Position numbers and translations under genes: made by a program. The notes under the pieces are model-generated. The model did not search any database. It was not told where the DNA came from and saw only the letters and a list, made by a program, of their open reading frames with translations. A DNA stretch of 61,003 nucleotides. It comes from JAABTH01 sp964390725 (lineage in GTDB: Bacteria; Bacillota; Dethiobacteria; DTU022). The stretch is taken from positions 1 through 61,003 of the forward strand of contig CAYMIW010000015.1 of NCBI GenBank assembly GCA_964390725.1, in the 5' to 3' direction. Shown here one piece after another: positions 7,546 through 16,446 of the stretch. Position 1 is the first letter of the stretch; every line of letters starts with the position of its first letter.

Positions 7546-8013
7546 TCATTTTTTAGCGGCATCTTTTACAGCCGCCCTGATTTCCTGGTAAGCGCCGCAG
7601 CGGCAGAGATTTCCGCTGAGAGCCTCGTTTATATCATCATCTGTCGGATTTTCTTTGCGTTCAAGCAACGCCTTGGTAGAAATAATCATACCTGGTGTAC
7701 AATAACCGCACTGGAAAGCTGCATGATCGATAAATGACTGTTGAATCTTATCCAGTTTTCCATCTTTAGCAATGGCCTCGATTGTAACCAGATCTTTACC
7801 GTCCAGTTCTACTGCAAGCACCAGGCAGGAATTAACCGGCTTGCCATTCAACAGTACTGTACATGCACCGCATTCCCCAATTTCACAACCGCTTTTTGTG
7901 CCGGTCAGATGTAGTTCATCCCTGATAAAACTAAGCAGGGTTTGGCCAACTGCAGCATCTCGGGTTTCTTGTTCACCGTTAACAGTAAAAGATATTTTTA
8001 CACATTCTGCCAT
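7546..8013 (-). CDS. 2Fe-2S subunit of the molybdenum hydroxylase
   Basis: The product is 155 residues from the ATG at 8013 (SD GGGGGTG, 5 nt); a GTG at 8019 is the alternative. It has two [2Fe-2S] sites: the plant-ferredoxin type with CEIGECGACTVLLNG plus a later Cys, and the four-helix-bundle type with CGYC and CRC. It passes electrons from the Mo centre to the FAD subunit. The start is a few bases from the stop of the FAD subunit gene, so the two are translationally coupled. Confidence 0.93.
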   Translation of the reverse strand: MAECVKISFTVNGEQETRDAAVGQTLLSFIRDELHLTGTKSGCEIGECGACTVLLNGKPVNSCLVLAVELDGKDLVTIEAIAKDGKLDKIQQSFIDHAAFQCGYCTPGMIISTKALLERKENPTDDDINEALSGNLCRCGAYQEIRAAVKDAAKK

Positions 8014-8015
8014 GC

Positions 8016-8858
8016 TCACACCCCCATCGTTTGTTCCAGGCCTCGCCGTACCAGCACTTCAACAATGTGGTAGCGGTATTCACGGGAGCCCCTGAGATCG
8101 GTTATCGGAGAAATGTCGTTTTTAACCAGGGCGGCCGCTTTGGCCCAATCTTTTTCACCGTTCTCGTTAATTTCTTTTTCGACAGAAATAGCCCTTACCG
8201 GGGTGGGGGCAACTGCACCAATTGCAATTTTGACCTGGTCACCCCAGCTTTGAACGGCAACTCCTACAGTGGCCAGATCAACTGAACCGGTTCGTGATGC
8301 TTTAAAATAGACACCATTTCCAGACGGATAAGGTTTGGGAATAGTTACAGAACGGACCAGTTCTCCCTTTTTCAATGCGTTCTTACCTGGGCCGGTAAAG
8401 AATTCATTTACAGGAATGGTCCTATCTCCACCCGGTCCGACAAGGTTAACTACTGCGTTAAGACAATAAAGAGGTGCAGAGGTATCTGCTGCCGGTGAAG
8501 CGTTGCAGATATTACCTGCCAGGGTGGCCCGGTTGCGAATCATGTAACTACCAACACTGCGACATCCAGAGGCAAGAATCGGTATGTATTTCTTAACCGG
8601 GGCGAATTCGGCGATGTCATTTAAGGTGACGGCAGCACCGAGGGTTATTCCCTGCTCGTCTTCGGCCAACACTTTTAAATCGTTGAGATTTTTAATGTCG
8701 AGTAATTTTTTTGGTGCAAACTTGCCGCCGCGCATTCCGACAAATAAATCAGTGCCTCCGGCAAGAGGATAAACCAACTCATTACTTTCGAGCAATTCCA
8801 GGGCCTCCTGCAGGTTACTGCACTTAATATATTCGTAAGCAAGCATCTGTTTTTTCAC
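8016..8858 (-). CDS. FAD-binding subunit of the molybdenum hydroxylase
   Basis: This 280-residue protein belongs to the CO dehydrogenase/xanthine dehydrogenase flavoprotein family. The FAD-binding segments are PLAGGTDLFVGMRGG (about 31-45) and IRNRATLAGNICNASPAADT (about 107-126). The C-terminal domain (from about 180) is the CODH flavoprotein C-terminal fold. It takes electrons from the 2Fe-2S subunit and passes them to NAD+ or another acceptor. The order FAD, FeS, Mo subunit is the usual one for bacterial three-subunit enzymes. Confidence 0.93.
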   Translation of the reverse strand: MKKQMLAYEYIKCSNLQEALELLESNELVYPLAGGTDLFVGMRGGKFAPKKLLDIKNLNDLKVLAEDEQGITLGAAVTLNDIAEFAPVKKYIPILASGCRSVGSYMIRNRATLAGNICNASPAADTSAPLYCLNAVVNLVGPGGDRTIPVNEFFTGPGKNALKKGELVRSVTIPKPYPSGNGVYFKASRTGSVDLATVGVAVQSWGDQVKIAIGAVAPTPVRAISVEKEINENGEKDWAKAAALVKNDISPITDLRGSREYRYHIVEVLVRRGLEQTMGV

Positions 8859-8898
8859 CTCCGTGAATAATATTTGTTAACAATTGATTCAAAGAATT

Positions 8899-10200
8899 CT
8901 ATTTAGCCAATTCCTTTATGGCATCTATAAAGATTTCCATTGGTGGTTTCACAATGCCTGCTCCGACCTGGCCAATACCGGGCTCTTTATGGGCGATACC
9001 GGTATTAATACGCGGTACTATACCCTTTTCAACAACTTTTCTAACATCAATGCCGGTTGGAGTTCCCTTGAAATCCATGGCAGGAATGTTGAAATTATTG
9101 TTCTCAGCAACAGTAATTTCGTACATTTCATTTGTTGCTTCAAAAGCATCGGCTGGCGAACCGCCGATGAAGTTGACGATAGCCGGAGCAGCTGCCATAG
9201 CAAAGCCGCCTATGCCTACAGTTTCAGTAATAACACTGTCGCCAATATCGGCATTTGCATCCGCTGCTGTGTATCCTGAGAAATAAAGGCCGTCAGGAAC
9301 ATTAGCCGGTGCGGTAAACCATTTATCACCGGTACTGCTGACCCTGATACCAAAGTCAGTTCCGTTGCGGGACATGGTGGTTACAATTGTTGAGTTTTCT
9401 ACTCCGTGGGCGGCCAGGGCCATGCTCTTACAGGCTGCCATGATGGCATTCAGGGATGTTAAATCATTGCTATGCATAAACGCCAGCACTTCTGCTGCCA
9501 CCGAAGCCTTACCACTTTTAAAATACTCGGAAACATTGGAAAGGTCAAGGCGTGGAGCATCATAATCTTTCTTTTTGCCCCATTCTGTTTCAGCAACAAA
9601 GGGGGCAATAGTCCTGATAAAGAGCGATGTGGTAGCCCTGTTCCGGTTGTGACCATCATCACCCATATGCAAAGCCTGGGCAATTATTGATTTAATATCA
9701 ACTCCTCCGGCAAGACTAACAGCCTCTTTAATTACCGGGGCATAAACATTATCAAGCCACTTGAGGCGGTTTAAAACTTCTTCATCAAATGCGCCATAAC
9801 GCAGCACTTTTCCATAACCTTCGTTCATGTTGGAATAAGTGAAACCACCCCATTCTTTATCTTCGAGAATAAAAACCATCTGCGATGGGGTCGTAACTCC
9901 AGCCATCGGGCCGACAGTGTTAAAGTGGTGGCAAGGGGCAAATTCTATTTCTCCTGAAGCGGCTATTTTCTCAGCTTCTTCAGCATTCTTGGCCTTTCCT
10001 TCATAAATGATACCGCCAATTATTGCTCCTTTAAGAGGTCCGCTCATCCTGTCCCAGGTAATAGGCGGTCCTGCATGAAGGAATAGATTGTCCTTCATGC
10101 CCGGTATAACATCTTTTGCTTTTCCCACATCAACCCAAACCGGTCTTGATAACATCATTCTTTTTACAGCTTCCTGGTTAGCCTGATCGATCTTACTCAC
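8899..10200 (-). CDS. allG: DUF1116 protein, AllG-like oxamate carbamoyltransferase subunit
   Basis: This 433-residue protein matches the DUF1116/YlbE family along its whole length (N-terminal AGPPITWDRMSGPLKGAIIG, central MGDDGHNRNRATTSLF, C-terminal GIGQVGAGIVKPP). In E. coli ylbE (allG), fdrA (allF) and ylbF (allH) together encode the oxamate carbamoyltransferase of allantoin fermentation. That enzyme converts oxalurate plus phosphate to oxamate and carbamoyl phosphate. Here allG follows allF and the small FdrA-associated ORF and is followed after 40 bp by the hydroxylase FAD subunit. The substrate of this particular enzyme could differ. Confidence 0.85.
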   Translation of the reverse strand: MSKIDQANQEAVKRMMLSRPVWVDVGKAKDVIPGMKDNLFLHAGPPITWDRMSGPLKGAIIGGIIYEGKAKNAEEAEKIAASGEIEFAPCHHFNTVGPMAGVTTPSQMVFILEDKEWGGFTYSNMNEGYGKVLRYGAFDEEVLNRLKWLDNVYAPVIKEAVSLAGGVDIKSIIAQALHMGDDGHNRNRATTSLFIRTIAPFVAETEWGKKKDYDAPRLDLSNVSEYFKSGKASVAAEVLAFMHSNDLTSLNAIMAACKSMALAAHGVENSTIVTTMSRNGTDFGIRVSSTGDKWFTAPANVPDGLYFSGYTAADANADIGDSVITETVGIGGFAMAAAPAIVNFIGGSPADAFEATNEMYEITVAENNNFNIPAMDFKGTPTGIDVRKVVEKGIVPRINTGIAHKEPGIGQVGAGIVKPPMEIFIDAIKELAK

Positions 10201-10220
10201 AACAAACTACACCTCCCGGG

Positions 10221-10382
10221 TTATTTTAATTTATCCAGCAAACTAAGCAAGCTATCATCGCCCATTGCCGGCGGTTGCCAGCGGACATGTAATACCGTAG
10301 TTCCCCTTTCCTTTAAGGTCTCGGCAAAACCTTCCAGACCCATATTAATAATTTTCAGCTCTTTTTTAAAAAGGTCTTCCAC
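10221..10382 (-). CDS. Small FdrA-associated protein (53 aa)
   Basis: This small ORF fills the gap between allF and allG. It starts with GTG at 10382 behind a strong SD (AAGGAGG, 8 nt upstream) and stops with TAA at 10221-10223. The product begins MEDLFKKELKIINMGLEGFA and contains VLHVRWQPPAMGDD and a Leu-rich end. Clostridial proteins described as 'fdrA domain protein' have the pattern INxGLExF...VxHVxWxPPAxG, which this matches. It is probably an accessory subunit or assembly factor of the AllF/AllG complex. 20 bp separate it from allG and 32 bp from allF. Confidence 0.75.
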   Translation of the reverse strand: MEDLFKKELKIINMGLEGFAETLKERGTTVLHVRWQPPAMGDDSLLSLLDKLK

Positions 10383-10414
10383 TTTTGTTAACCTCCTTAA
10401 ACTGTTGATGGCAA

Positions 10415-11965
10415 TTATTCAGCCAGCAGTTTCCTGACAAATACTGCTGCATCCGCGTTGCTCGGAAATACAAGAACCTCTTCATCGAGTAATTTCTTTA
10501 CCTGCTCACTGCGTTTCTGCATGTCTTCATCCGTTCCGAGCACACTTGTAACAAAGCAGATATTACGTCCTTTCTTACCGGCAATCTCTTTTGCTTCTTT
10601 AATAGCTTCCAGGGCAGATCCGGCCGGATCAGGGTGAGCATTATATCCGAGAACCAGATCAAGCATAATAACAGCCGTTTCAGGGTCGCCGGCTTCTTCA
10701 ATAATTCTGCTGTTGCGCAGGGCAGGGTCAATCATCGGATGAAGTCGGCCCTGTGTAAACTCATCTTCCCCGAAATCGATAACGGTATGCTTAACGCTTT
10801 TATATACGTCTTCAATTTTCTTGACCTGATCATAGCTGAGGTTGGTATAAAGATCACCCAGCGAGTTGTGCAGCAGGATGATTGTTTCGTAAGCAAGGGT
10901 TCCTCCTGAATATAAAGCTCTCAGGTATTTTTGACTTTCGTTAAAATTGTCTTTTATATTTTGAACATTTAGCTGTTTATCAGGTGAATGTTCTACTTCA
11001 ATTTCTGCTTTCCCACCCCTGGCCAGGTTAACTGCTTTCTCTGCCGCTTCTTTTAAGGTTGCAGCAGGAACTGCCCCGGCTTTTTCAATATCATTCGGAT
11101 TACCGCCTAAAAAGTTAATTACAACCGGTTTTGTTGCCTCACTGACAAGTTCTAGCACCTTCTCAGTTACTTCACGGTCCGGTGGTTTGGATACTACAAC
11201 GATAACTTCAGTACCAGCATCGGCATACAATGCTTTTAAAGCCTGGATCATCGTGATCCCACCGACAGAGGCTTTTACATCCCTGCCGCCGGTTCCGATA
11301 CCGTGGCTGATTCCTTCCCCCATATTGCTGATCAGTGATGATACTTCCTGCAGACCGGTTCCTGCTGCAGCTACAATGCCAATTCGCCCTTGCTTGACCT
11401 CGTTGGCAAATGCCAGGGGAACCCCATTTATAATTGCTGTACCGCAATCAGGACCCATGACAAGGAGGTTTTTTCCCAGCGCTTTTTTCTTCAAAGCTAT
11501 CTCTTCATCAAGTGTAACATTATCACTGAAGATCATCACATTTAATCCGGCATCAAGAATCTGGTCAACTTCACGATGAACATGTCTTCCGGGTATAGAT
11601 ATTAAGGCCAGATTGGCTCCGGGAAGGTTTTTTAGTGCTGTTTCAAAGGTTCTAGGCACAAATTCTCCGAGCAGGTTTTCCCGCTCCACGCTCTTATTGA
11701 GTTCTTCAATAGTGCTTTGAATAGCTTTTTCAGCTTTTTCATCGTCTTCAGCTTTTATTGCAATAATCAAATCATTGGCACCGGCATCATGATCCATCTG
11801 ATCACTCCATAACCCGGCTGCCTGTAAAAATTTCTTGTTGTGGTCTGTTCCAATGATAACCTCTGCCTCCACAACACCTTCAAAACTGCGCACGGTACTT
11901 GATAAACGCATCAAGTAAACAGAATCGCGAAAAGTATTGTTGGAGATGTGATATTTCAAAACCAT
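10415..11965 (-). CDS. allF: FdrA/AllF-like oxamate carbamoyltransferase subunit
   Basis: The product is 516 residues from the ATG at 11965, which has GGAGG 8 nt upstream; a TTG start at 12019 would add 18 residues without a clear SD. FdrA is related to the alpha subunit of succinyl-CoA synthetase. The nucleotide/CoA-type segments are visible as VMGPDCGTAIINGVPLAFAN and GIVAAAGTGLQEVSSLI, with GTGGRDV next. The E. coli protein is 555 residues. It is the first gene of the leftward operon and is divergent from the PucR regulator. With AllG here and AllH at 15518-16432, all three genes of the E. coli enzyme are present in the window. Confidence 0.87.
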   Translation of the reverse strand: MVLKYHISNNTFRDSVYLMRLSSTVRSFEGVVEAEVIIGTDHNKKFLQAAGLWSDQMDHDAGANDLIIAIKAEDDEKAEKAIQSTIEELNKSVERENLLGEFVPRTFETALKNLPGANLALISIPGRHVHREVDQILDAGLNVMIFSDNVTLDEEIALKKKALGKNLLVMGPDCGTAIINGVPLAFANEVKQGRIGIVAAAGTGLQEVSSLISNMGEGISHGIGTGGRDVKASVGGITMIQALKALYADAGTEVIVVVSKPPDREVTEKVLELVSEATKPVVINFLGGNPNDIEKAGAVPAATLKEAAEKAVNLARGGKAEIEVEHSPDKQLNVQNIKDNFNESQKYLRALYSGGTLAYETIILLHNSLGDLYTNLSYDQVKKIEDVYKSVKHTVIDFGEDEFTQGRLHPMIDPALRNSRIIEEAGDPETAVIMLDLVLGYNAHPDPAGSALEAIKEAKEIAGKKGRNICFVTSVLGTDEDMQKRSEQVKKLLDEEVLVFPSNADAAVFVRKLLAE

Positions 11966-12046
11966 CCCATTCGCCTCCAGTTTTAATCTATTTGATTTAT
12001 GAGTATTATGGTCGATCAATTTGGATTTGCCTTGACATTTCTAAAA

Positions 12047-12052
12047 ATTATA
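12047..12052 (-). promoter_or_regulatory. -10 element for the allF operon
   Basis: Read leftward this is TATAAT, about 80 nt before the allF start. At the matching -35 distance the sequence is CTAAAG, a poor match, and it overlaps a short TCCT-TT-AGGA dyad (12068-12077). A consensus -10 with no -35 fits a promoter that needs an activator, for which the adjacent PucR regulator is the obvious candidate. Confidence 0.4.
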
Positions 12053-12093
12053 CACTTAAGCCAAATATCCTTTAGGAATGTCCAATAAATCGA

Positions 12094-12121
12094 TTGAATA
12101 TCTTTGTTAGTATGTTACAAT
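12094..12121 (+). promoter_or_regulatory. Promoter of the PucR-type regulator
   Basis: -35 TTGAAT (12094-12099), a 16-bp spacer and -10 TACAAT (12116-12121) lie 54 bp before the ATG at 12175. The whole divergent control region to allF is 209 bp (11966-12174). Confidence 0.5.
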
Positions 12122-12174
12122 ATAAGTGGCCCTCGATCTTAGTGTACCATAAATTACCACTCAATGAGGGGTTG

Positions 12175-13875
12175 ATGATCATTCAAAAGCAGTATGGCAT
12201 CTCTGTAAGAGAAGCGCTTTCTCTTGACCTGGTCAACCGGTTAAAAGTTGCAGGCGGTGAAGAAGGTCTGGATCGGGTTATCAAGCTGGTTAATGTGATT
12301 GAAGTTCCTGATATTATGGATTGGCTTATCGAGGGAGAATTCCTTTTAACTACCGGCTATTCATTCCGCGAATACCCGGAGTTGATGAAAACCCTTATTC
12401 CACGCATGAGTGAAGCAAAAAGTGCTGCACTGGCAATCAAAACCAAGCGTTATTTGAGTGAAATACCTGAAGAACTTATTCGCAGCGCCGACGAATACCA
12501 GATTCCCCTGCTTGAAGTACCATATGATATCTCTTTTTCAGAAATAATTGCCCCTGTTCTCGGGGTTGTTTTTAACAAGCAAAATAAAATTCTTCAAAAG
12601 CTTGAACAGGCCCATAAAAAACTTGTCGATCTGGCTCTTAACGGCAGCCCCCTGGAAGAATTATGCAAGGAAACCGGTAAATTGATATCGAATCCAGTTG
12701 CAATTGTTGACCGCGATGGCTACTTAATTGTTAATGATGAATGTCCTGATAAATATAAATTTGACCTGTTTTTCTCAGACGGCAGTATTGAAATTAAAAA
12801 AGAAAAACTTAGGTTCGGTAACATCAAGGAAGTTAAATATTCTCTCGAATACACTTCTGACATGGAAAATCCGATTACCATCAAGGCTATTCGTATCCCA
12901 ATTATTGCAGATAAATATGAATTTGGTAATATAGTTGCGATTATCAATAATGCTATTTATGAACCTGATATTCTTACCCTGGAAAGAGCAGCAACAATTG
13001 CCGCACTGGAGTTCACTAAGCGCAAAGCAATATACGAAACCGAAAAAAGTTATTACAGTGACTTTTTGGAAATATTGCTCTCCTGTGATTTTGAAAATGT
13101 CGATGAAATAGTTAACAGGGGAAAGGTGTTTAATATTAACCTTGAGCAACCTGCCGCTGTTATTATAATAAATGACAATAGCTTTAACGAAATTGAAAAT
13201 ATCAATAATTATATAGATATCAATGGTTCCCGTTCCAAGGAAAGCCTGTTAAAAGAGATTAACCGATTTTTAAAAGCTAGAAAAGACAGCAATTTAATCG
13301 CCGGCATCAAGGGTAATAACATAGTTGTTGTTACCTGCGTGGATCAAGCGAATCCTGCAGGGTCGCTTAAAGAAACTGTTAACGCTCTTGTAGGGTACCT
13401 TGAACAGGCTTCTCATCCGTCAGCAGAAATTAGAATTGGGGTCGGCAAGGCTTATTCAGATGTCCGCAGGATTAACCGCAGTTTTGAAGAAGCCCGCGAA
13501 GCGCTTAAAATTGCCCAGCTTTCTGAAAAAACAAACATAGTCTTTTTTGACAACCTTGGGTTTTACAAGATTTTAAGTGAAAAAAACCGCACCGACCTGG
13601 AACGGTTTGTGGACGAACTTCTAAAACCGGTTATCGATTACGATCGTAAGAAGAAAGGCGACCTGGTTAAAACTCTCGAAACATATTTTGAAACAAACCG
13701 TAATTTAAAACTAACTTCCAGCAAGCTATACACGCACTATAATACTGTTCTCTACCGTATCAAGAAAATAGAAGAACTGACTGGTACCAGCTTTGATAAT
13801 CCTGAAAACGCTTTAAATTTTGAAATAGCAATTAATATCCTCAAGCTGTTTAGAAATAATACTATCCAGCACTAA
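12175..13875 (+). CDS. PucR-family transcriptional regulator
   Basis: The product is 566 residues from ATG 12175 (GAGGGG just upstream); a further upstream ATG at 12094 would lie inside the promoter. The domains in order are an N-terminal PucR ligand-sensing domain (GISVREALSL, EVPDIMDWLIEGEFLLTTGY), a GAF-like/degenerate GGDEF middle and a C-terminal PucR helix-turn-helix (LVKTLETYFETNRNLKLTSS, then LYTHYNTVLYRIKKIEELTG). PucR proteins control purine and allantoin catabolism, among others. Its position between the allF/hydroxylase operon and the permease supports local control of both. A strong bidirectional terminator follows. Confidence 0.9.
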   Translation: MIIQKQYGISVREALSLDLVNRLKVAGGEEGLDRVIKLVNVIEVPDIMDWLIEGEFLLTTGYSFREYPELMKTLIPRMSEAKSAALAIKTKRYLSEIPEELIRSADEYQIPLLEVPYDISFSEIIAPVLGVVFNKQNKILQKLEQAHKKLVDLALNGSPLEELCKETGKLISNPVAIVDRDGYLIVNDECPDKYKFDLFFSDGSIEIKKEKLRFGNIKEVKYSLEYTSDMENPITIKAIRIPIIADKYEFGNIVAIINNAIYEPDILTLERAATIAALEFTKRKAIYETEKSYYSDFLEILLSCDFENVDEIVNRGKVFNINLEQPAAVIIINDNSFNEIENINNYIDINGSRSKESLLKEINRFLKARKDSNLIAGIKGNNIVVVTCVDQANPAGSLKETVNALVGYLEQASHPSAEIRIGVGKAYSDVRRINRSFEEAREALKIAQLSEKTNIVFFDNLGFYKILSEKNRTDLERFVDELLKPVIDYDRKKKGDLVKTLETYFETNRNLKLTSSKLYTHYNTVLYRIKKIEELTGTSFDNPENALNFEIAINILKLFRNNTIQH

Positions 13876-13898
13876 TTCCCTTCAATTGCAAAACATAA

Positions 13899-13930
13899 TT
13901 AAACGGGGAGGCTGATGCCTCCCCGTTTAA
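13899..13930. terminator. Bidirectional terminator, 14-bp perfect stem
   Basis: The stem TTAAACGGGGAGGC (13899-13912) pairs with 13917-13930 around the loop TGAT. It separates the convergent regulator (+) and permease (-). The outer A/T pairs serve as short A- and U-runs in both directions. Confidence 0.75.
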
Positions 13931-13950
13931 CTAGATATTTTAAAAACTAT

Positions 13951-15315
13951 TTATTTCTTTTCTCCAAACTGATGCAGACCGCGTTCCTCGGGAGTTCCGG
14001 GGATAATGTTATCCAGGATCAAGCCGAGAATGGCAGCTACAGCCATTCCTGTTGAACCGATGGATACTACAATATCGGATAGCCATGCCGGTTCAAAGGC
14101 TACGCTGGCAACCTGGAAATAATAAGGAACACTCAGACCCATGAAGAGAATGAAACCCATAATCATCTGGTTACGCATTGAGGAAAGATCGGCTTTAGCC
14201 GAGTTGCTGATTCCGATTGAGGCAATCATACCAAACAGGGTGCAATAAAGACCACCGACAATTGCCCCCGGAATAGTAGCAACAATACCGCCGATTTTAC
14301 CAACAATACCCATTACCAGGAGAACAACTACACCAACATTAACTACATAGCGACTGGCCACCTTGGTCAGGCCGACTAGGCCGATGTTTTCGGTATAACT
14401 GGTGCTGGCAAATCCACCGAAAAGTGCGGTGCAGAAACAACCAACGCCCTCAAAACCGATTCCGCGACTGATTTGTTTATCGGTCAGGGGAGGAGCCTGG
14501 GCAGCTGCGTTAATTGCATGGTAGTCGCCGTATGATTCAATCATTGAAGCGAGATAACCGGCCAGTACCACAACCAGGAACCCGATTTCAAATTTAGGCA
14601 GACCCCAGGGGAAGAACCATCCTCCCTCTCCCCAAGGCAAACGGATCCAGGGTGCAACCCTGACGGCTTCAAAATCAACAACGCCAAGAATCAGACCGAG
14701 GATGTAAGCGCAAATAACGGCTAGGAGAATTGGGAACAGGGAAAAGAAAGGCTTCTTAGGGCCTACAATAAGTGAAAATACAAAGGCCAGTACTATAACT
14801 GTTCCCGAAAGCCACCAGTTTTCTGCAGCGCTCGGCGCTCCAATCTGGTAGAGAGCCAGTCCGATTAATGCAATAACAGGGCCAATAACCACAGGACTGA
14901 CAAATCTTTGAACTAAACCGATTAATCCTGTAAAACCGATAATCATTTCGACAATAGCACCGAGCATAATGGCACCGGCTATATACTGCATTGAAACAGC
15001 GGGCCCGGCAGCTACCGTCATGGCTATAATAGCGAAAAATGGTCCTAAAAATGAGAATGACACACCCTGAATAATCGGTAAACGTGTCCCGAAGTTAACC
15101 TGTAGAAATGTGGCAACTCCGGAGGAGAGCATTACTGAAGCAACCAGGATGGCAGTTTGCTGTGCATCCATGCCCAGGGCGGGCGAAAGGATCAGCGGCA
15201 CCGCAACAGTTGCGCCAAACATGGTCAGAACGTGCTGGATACCGAGGCCAAGTGCCTTACCAAAAGGCTTGGGTACGTCATCCAACGTGTAAATCATTTT
15301 TGATCCGTCGATCAT
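13951..15315 (-). CDS. NCS2-family xanthine/uracil permease
   Basis: This 454-residue, 12-14-helix membrane protein belongs to the nucleobase-ascorbate transporter (NCS2) family. It shows the signature ENIGLVGLTK, preceded by GGFASTSYT, and the N-terminal GLGIQHVLTMFGATVAVP. It should carry a purine or pyrimidine into the cell with protons or sodium. Its place next to a PucR regulator and a xanthine-dehydrogenase-type operon favours a purine, but sequence alone does not fix the substrate. The ATG has an AAAGGAGG SD at a long spacing (about 11 nt); a second ATG six codons later is possible. Confidence 0.9.
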   Translation of the reverse strand: MIDGSKMIYTLDDVPKPFGKALGLGIQHVLTMFGATVAVPLILSPALGMDAQQTAILVASVMLSSGVATFLQVNFGTRLPIIQGVSFSFLGPFFAIIAMTVAAGPAVSMQYIAGAIMLGAIVEMIIGFTGLIGLVQRFVSPVVIGPVIALIGLALYQIGAPSAAENWWLSGTVIVLAFVFSLIVGPKKPFFSLFPILLAVICAYILGLILGVVDFEAVRVAPWIRLPWGEGGWFFPWGLPKFEIGFLVVVLAGYLASMIESYGDYHAINAAAQAPPLTDKQISRGIGFEGVGCFCTALFGGFASTSYTENIGLVGLTKVASRYVVNVGVVVLLVMGIVGKIGGIVATIPGAIVGGLYCTLFGMIASIGISNSAKADLSSMRNQMIMGFILFMGLSVPYYFQVASVAFEPAWLSDIVVSIGSTGMAVAAILGLILDNIIPGTPEERGLHQFGEKK

Positions 15316-15344
15316 GCTTTAAAACTCCTCCTTTTAATAAATAA

Positions 15345-15517
15345 TTAAAACGGCTGGACTGTTTTACACCTCCCTTTTCATATGGTTCGGAATTAAACTA
15401 TGCGAAAAGTTTTATTATTAAAATATTCTATTATGTTATTTCAATGCTCTGCTAAAAAACCCTTTATTATATTTTAATAATTTTCATGCATTATCTTTGT
15501 TTTGATTATCCAAGAAT
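15345..15517. other. AT-rich gap before the permease
   Basis: This 173-bp stretch between allH and the permease probably holds the permease promoter. I found no convincing -35/-10 pair and no purine-riboswitch core (conserved loops or P1 stem) in the leftward transcript. Confidence 0.3.
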
Positions 15518-16432
15518 TTAGTATAATTCAGATAATATGTTAACATAATAGATAATTCCGATGGCTATTTCCAGGCCGCTTGTAGAACCTATCAACAATA
15601 CCTTTTCAATCAGATCATCTGTAGCAGGTCCTTCCTCAAAGGAATAAATGTAACCCCTGACATTTTCACCTGCCAAACCCATGGTCCCACTTACAATCAT
15701 GTGACGTCCCATGGCATTTGTTTGCTTCAGCAGGAGCCCAAGGTTATTTTTAATCAAATTAATTATGTCTAAATCTCTGCTAAAACAATTATGGGCTAAC
15801 AGGGAACTGTAGATCAGATCGTCACCGGAAGGTGAAAACCCCCTGCCAAGCCCGACCAGTTCGGATGCAGCTGAGATAAAAGCTCTATCATTATTCTCTA
15901 GTAAAGCTTTGATCAGTTTGGGGTAATACCTGGCTATTGCTTCTCTGAAATATGCTTCTCCCCCTGGTAGATCAAGGAGAACCATGGCAGGAGAAACTTG
16001 AAATTCGTTCACCCTTTTTTCTATATAAGACCGGTAATATCCTGCTGTTAATTTGATAACGTCAAAATATATTTTAGTAAAGCAAACCGACGCGAAGGAT
16101 TTATAATTTCCTGAACGCCGGCTGATTATGATAATCACCTGATCAAACTCTAAAATAACCTGATCGTCTTCAAGAAAACCGTTTTTATATGAGTTGGCGG
16201 TTTTTACCAGCAGATTAAAAGTTCTTTCATCAACTGCAATTGTAGATGGACCTGGTATTACCTGCGGATCTGCAATCATCAAGAGGCGATCATGGTTTTT
16301 TACAGTAAAATTTATATAATGATCGTGAACAGAGTACAAAAAAAGCTCTGGACTACCCTTGAAATACCGCAGATCTTCGGCCGCCCACAGGGTATTAACA
16401 GCGATAACGTTATCCGTGTTGTTGTCTTTCAT
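15518..16432 (-). CDS. allH: DUF2877 protein, AllH-like oxamate carbamoyltransferase subunit
   Basis: This 304-residue protein contains the DUF2877 hallmark GLGRGFSPSGDDLIYS (about 206-221), with GRHMIVSGTMGLAGENVRG further on. In E. coli the DUF2877 protein YlbF is AllH, the third gene required for oxamate carbamoyltransferase. Here it is separated from allF/allG by the regulator and permease. It is instead co-transcribed with a class III CoA-transferase, whose stop is 14 bp upstream of its start. Confidence 0.85.
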   Translation of the reverse strand: MKDNNTDNVIAVNTLWAAEDLRYFKGSPELFLYSVHDHYINFTVKNHDRLLMIADPQVIPGPSTIAVDERTFNLLVKTANSYKNGFLEDDQVILEFDQVIIIISRRSGNYKSFASVCFTKIYFDVIKLTAGYYRSYIEKRVNEFQVSPAMVLLDLPGGEAYFREAIARYYPKLIKALLENNDRAFISAASELVGLGRGFSPSGDDLIYSSLLAHNCFSRDLDIINLIKNNLGLLLKQTNAMGRHMIVSGTMGLAGENVRGYIYSFEEGPATDDLIEKVLLIGSTSGLEIAIGIIYYVNILSELY

Positions 16433-16446
16433 TATTGCTCCTGCTA

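Noticed and set aside
15316..15517. Purine riboswitch before the nucleobase permease
   Set aside because: I looked on the leftward strand for the conserved loop-loop pair and P1 stem and found neither.
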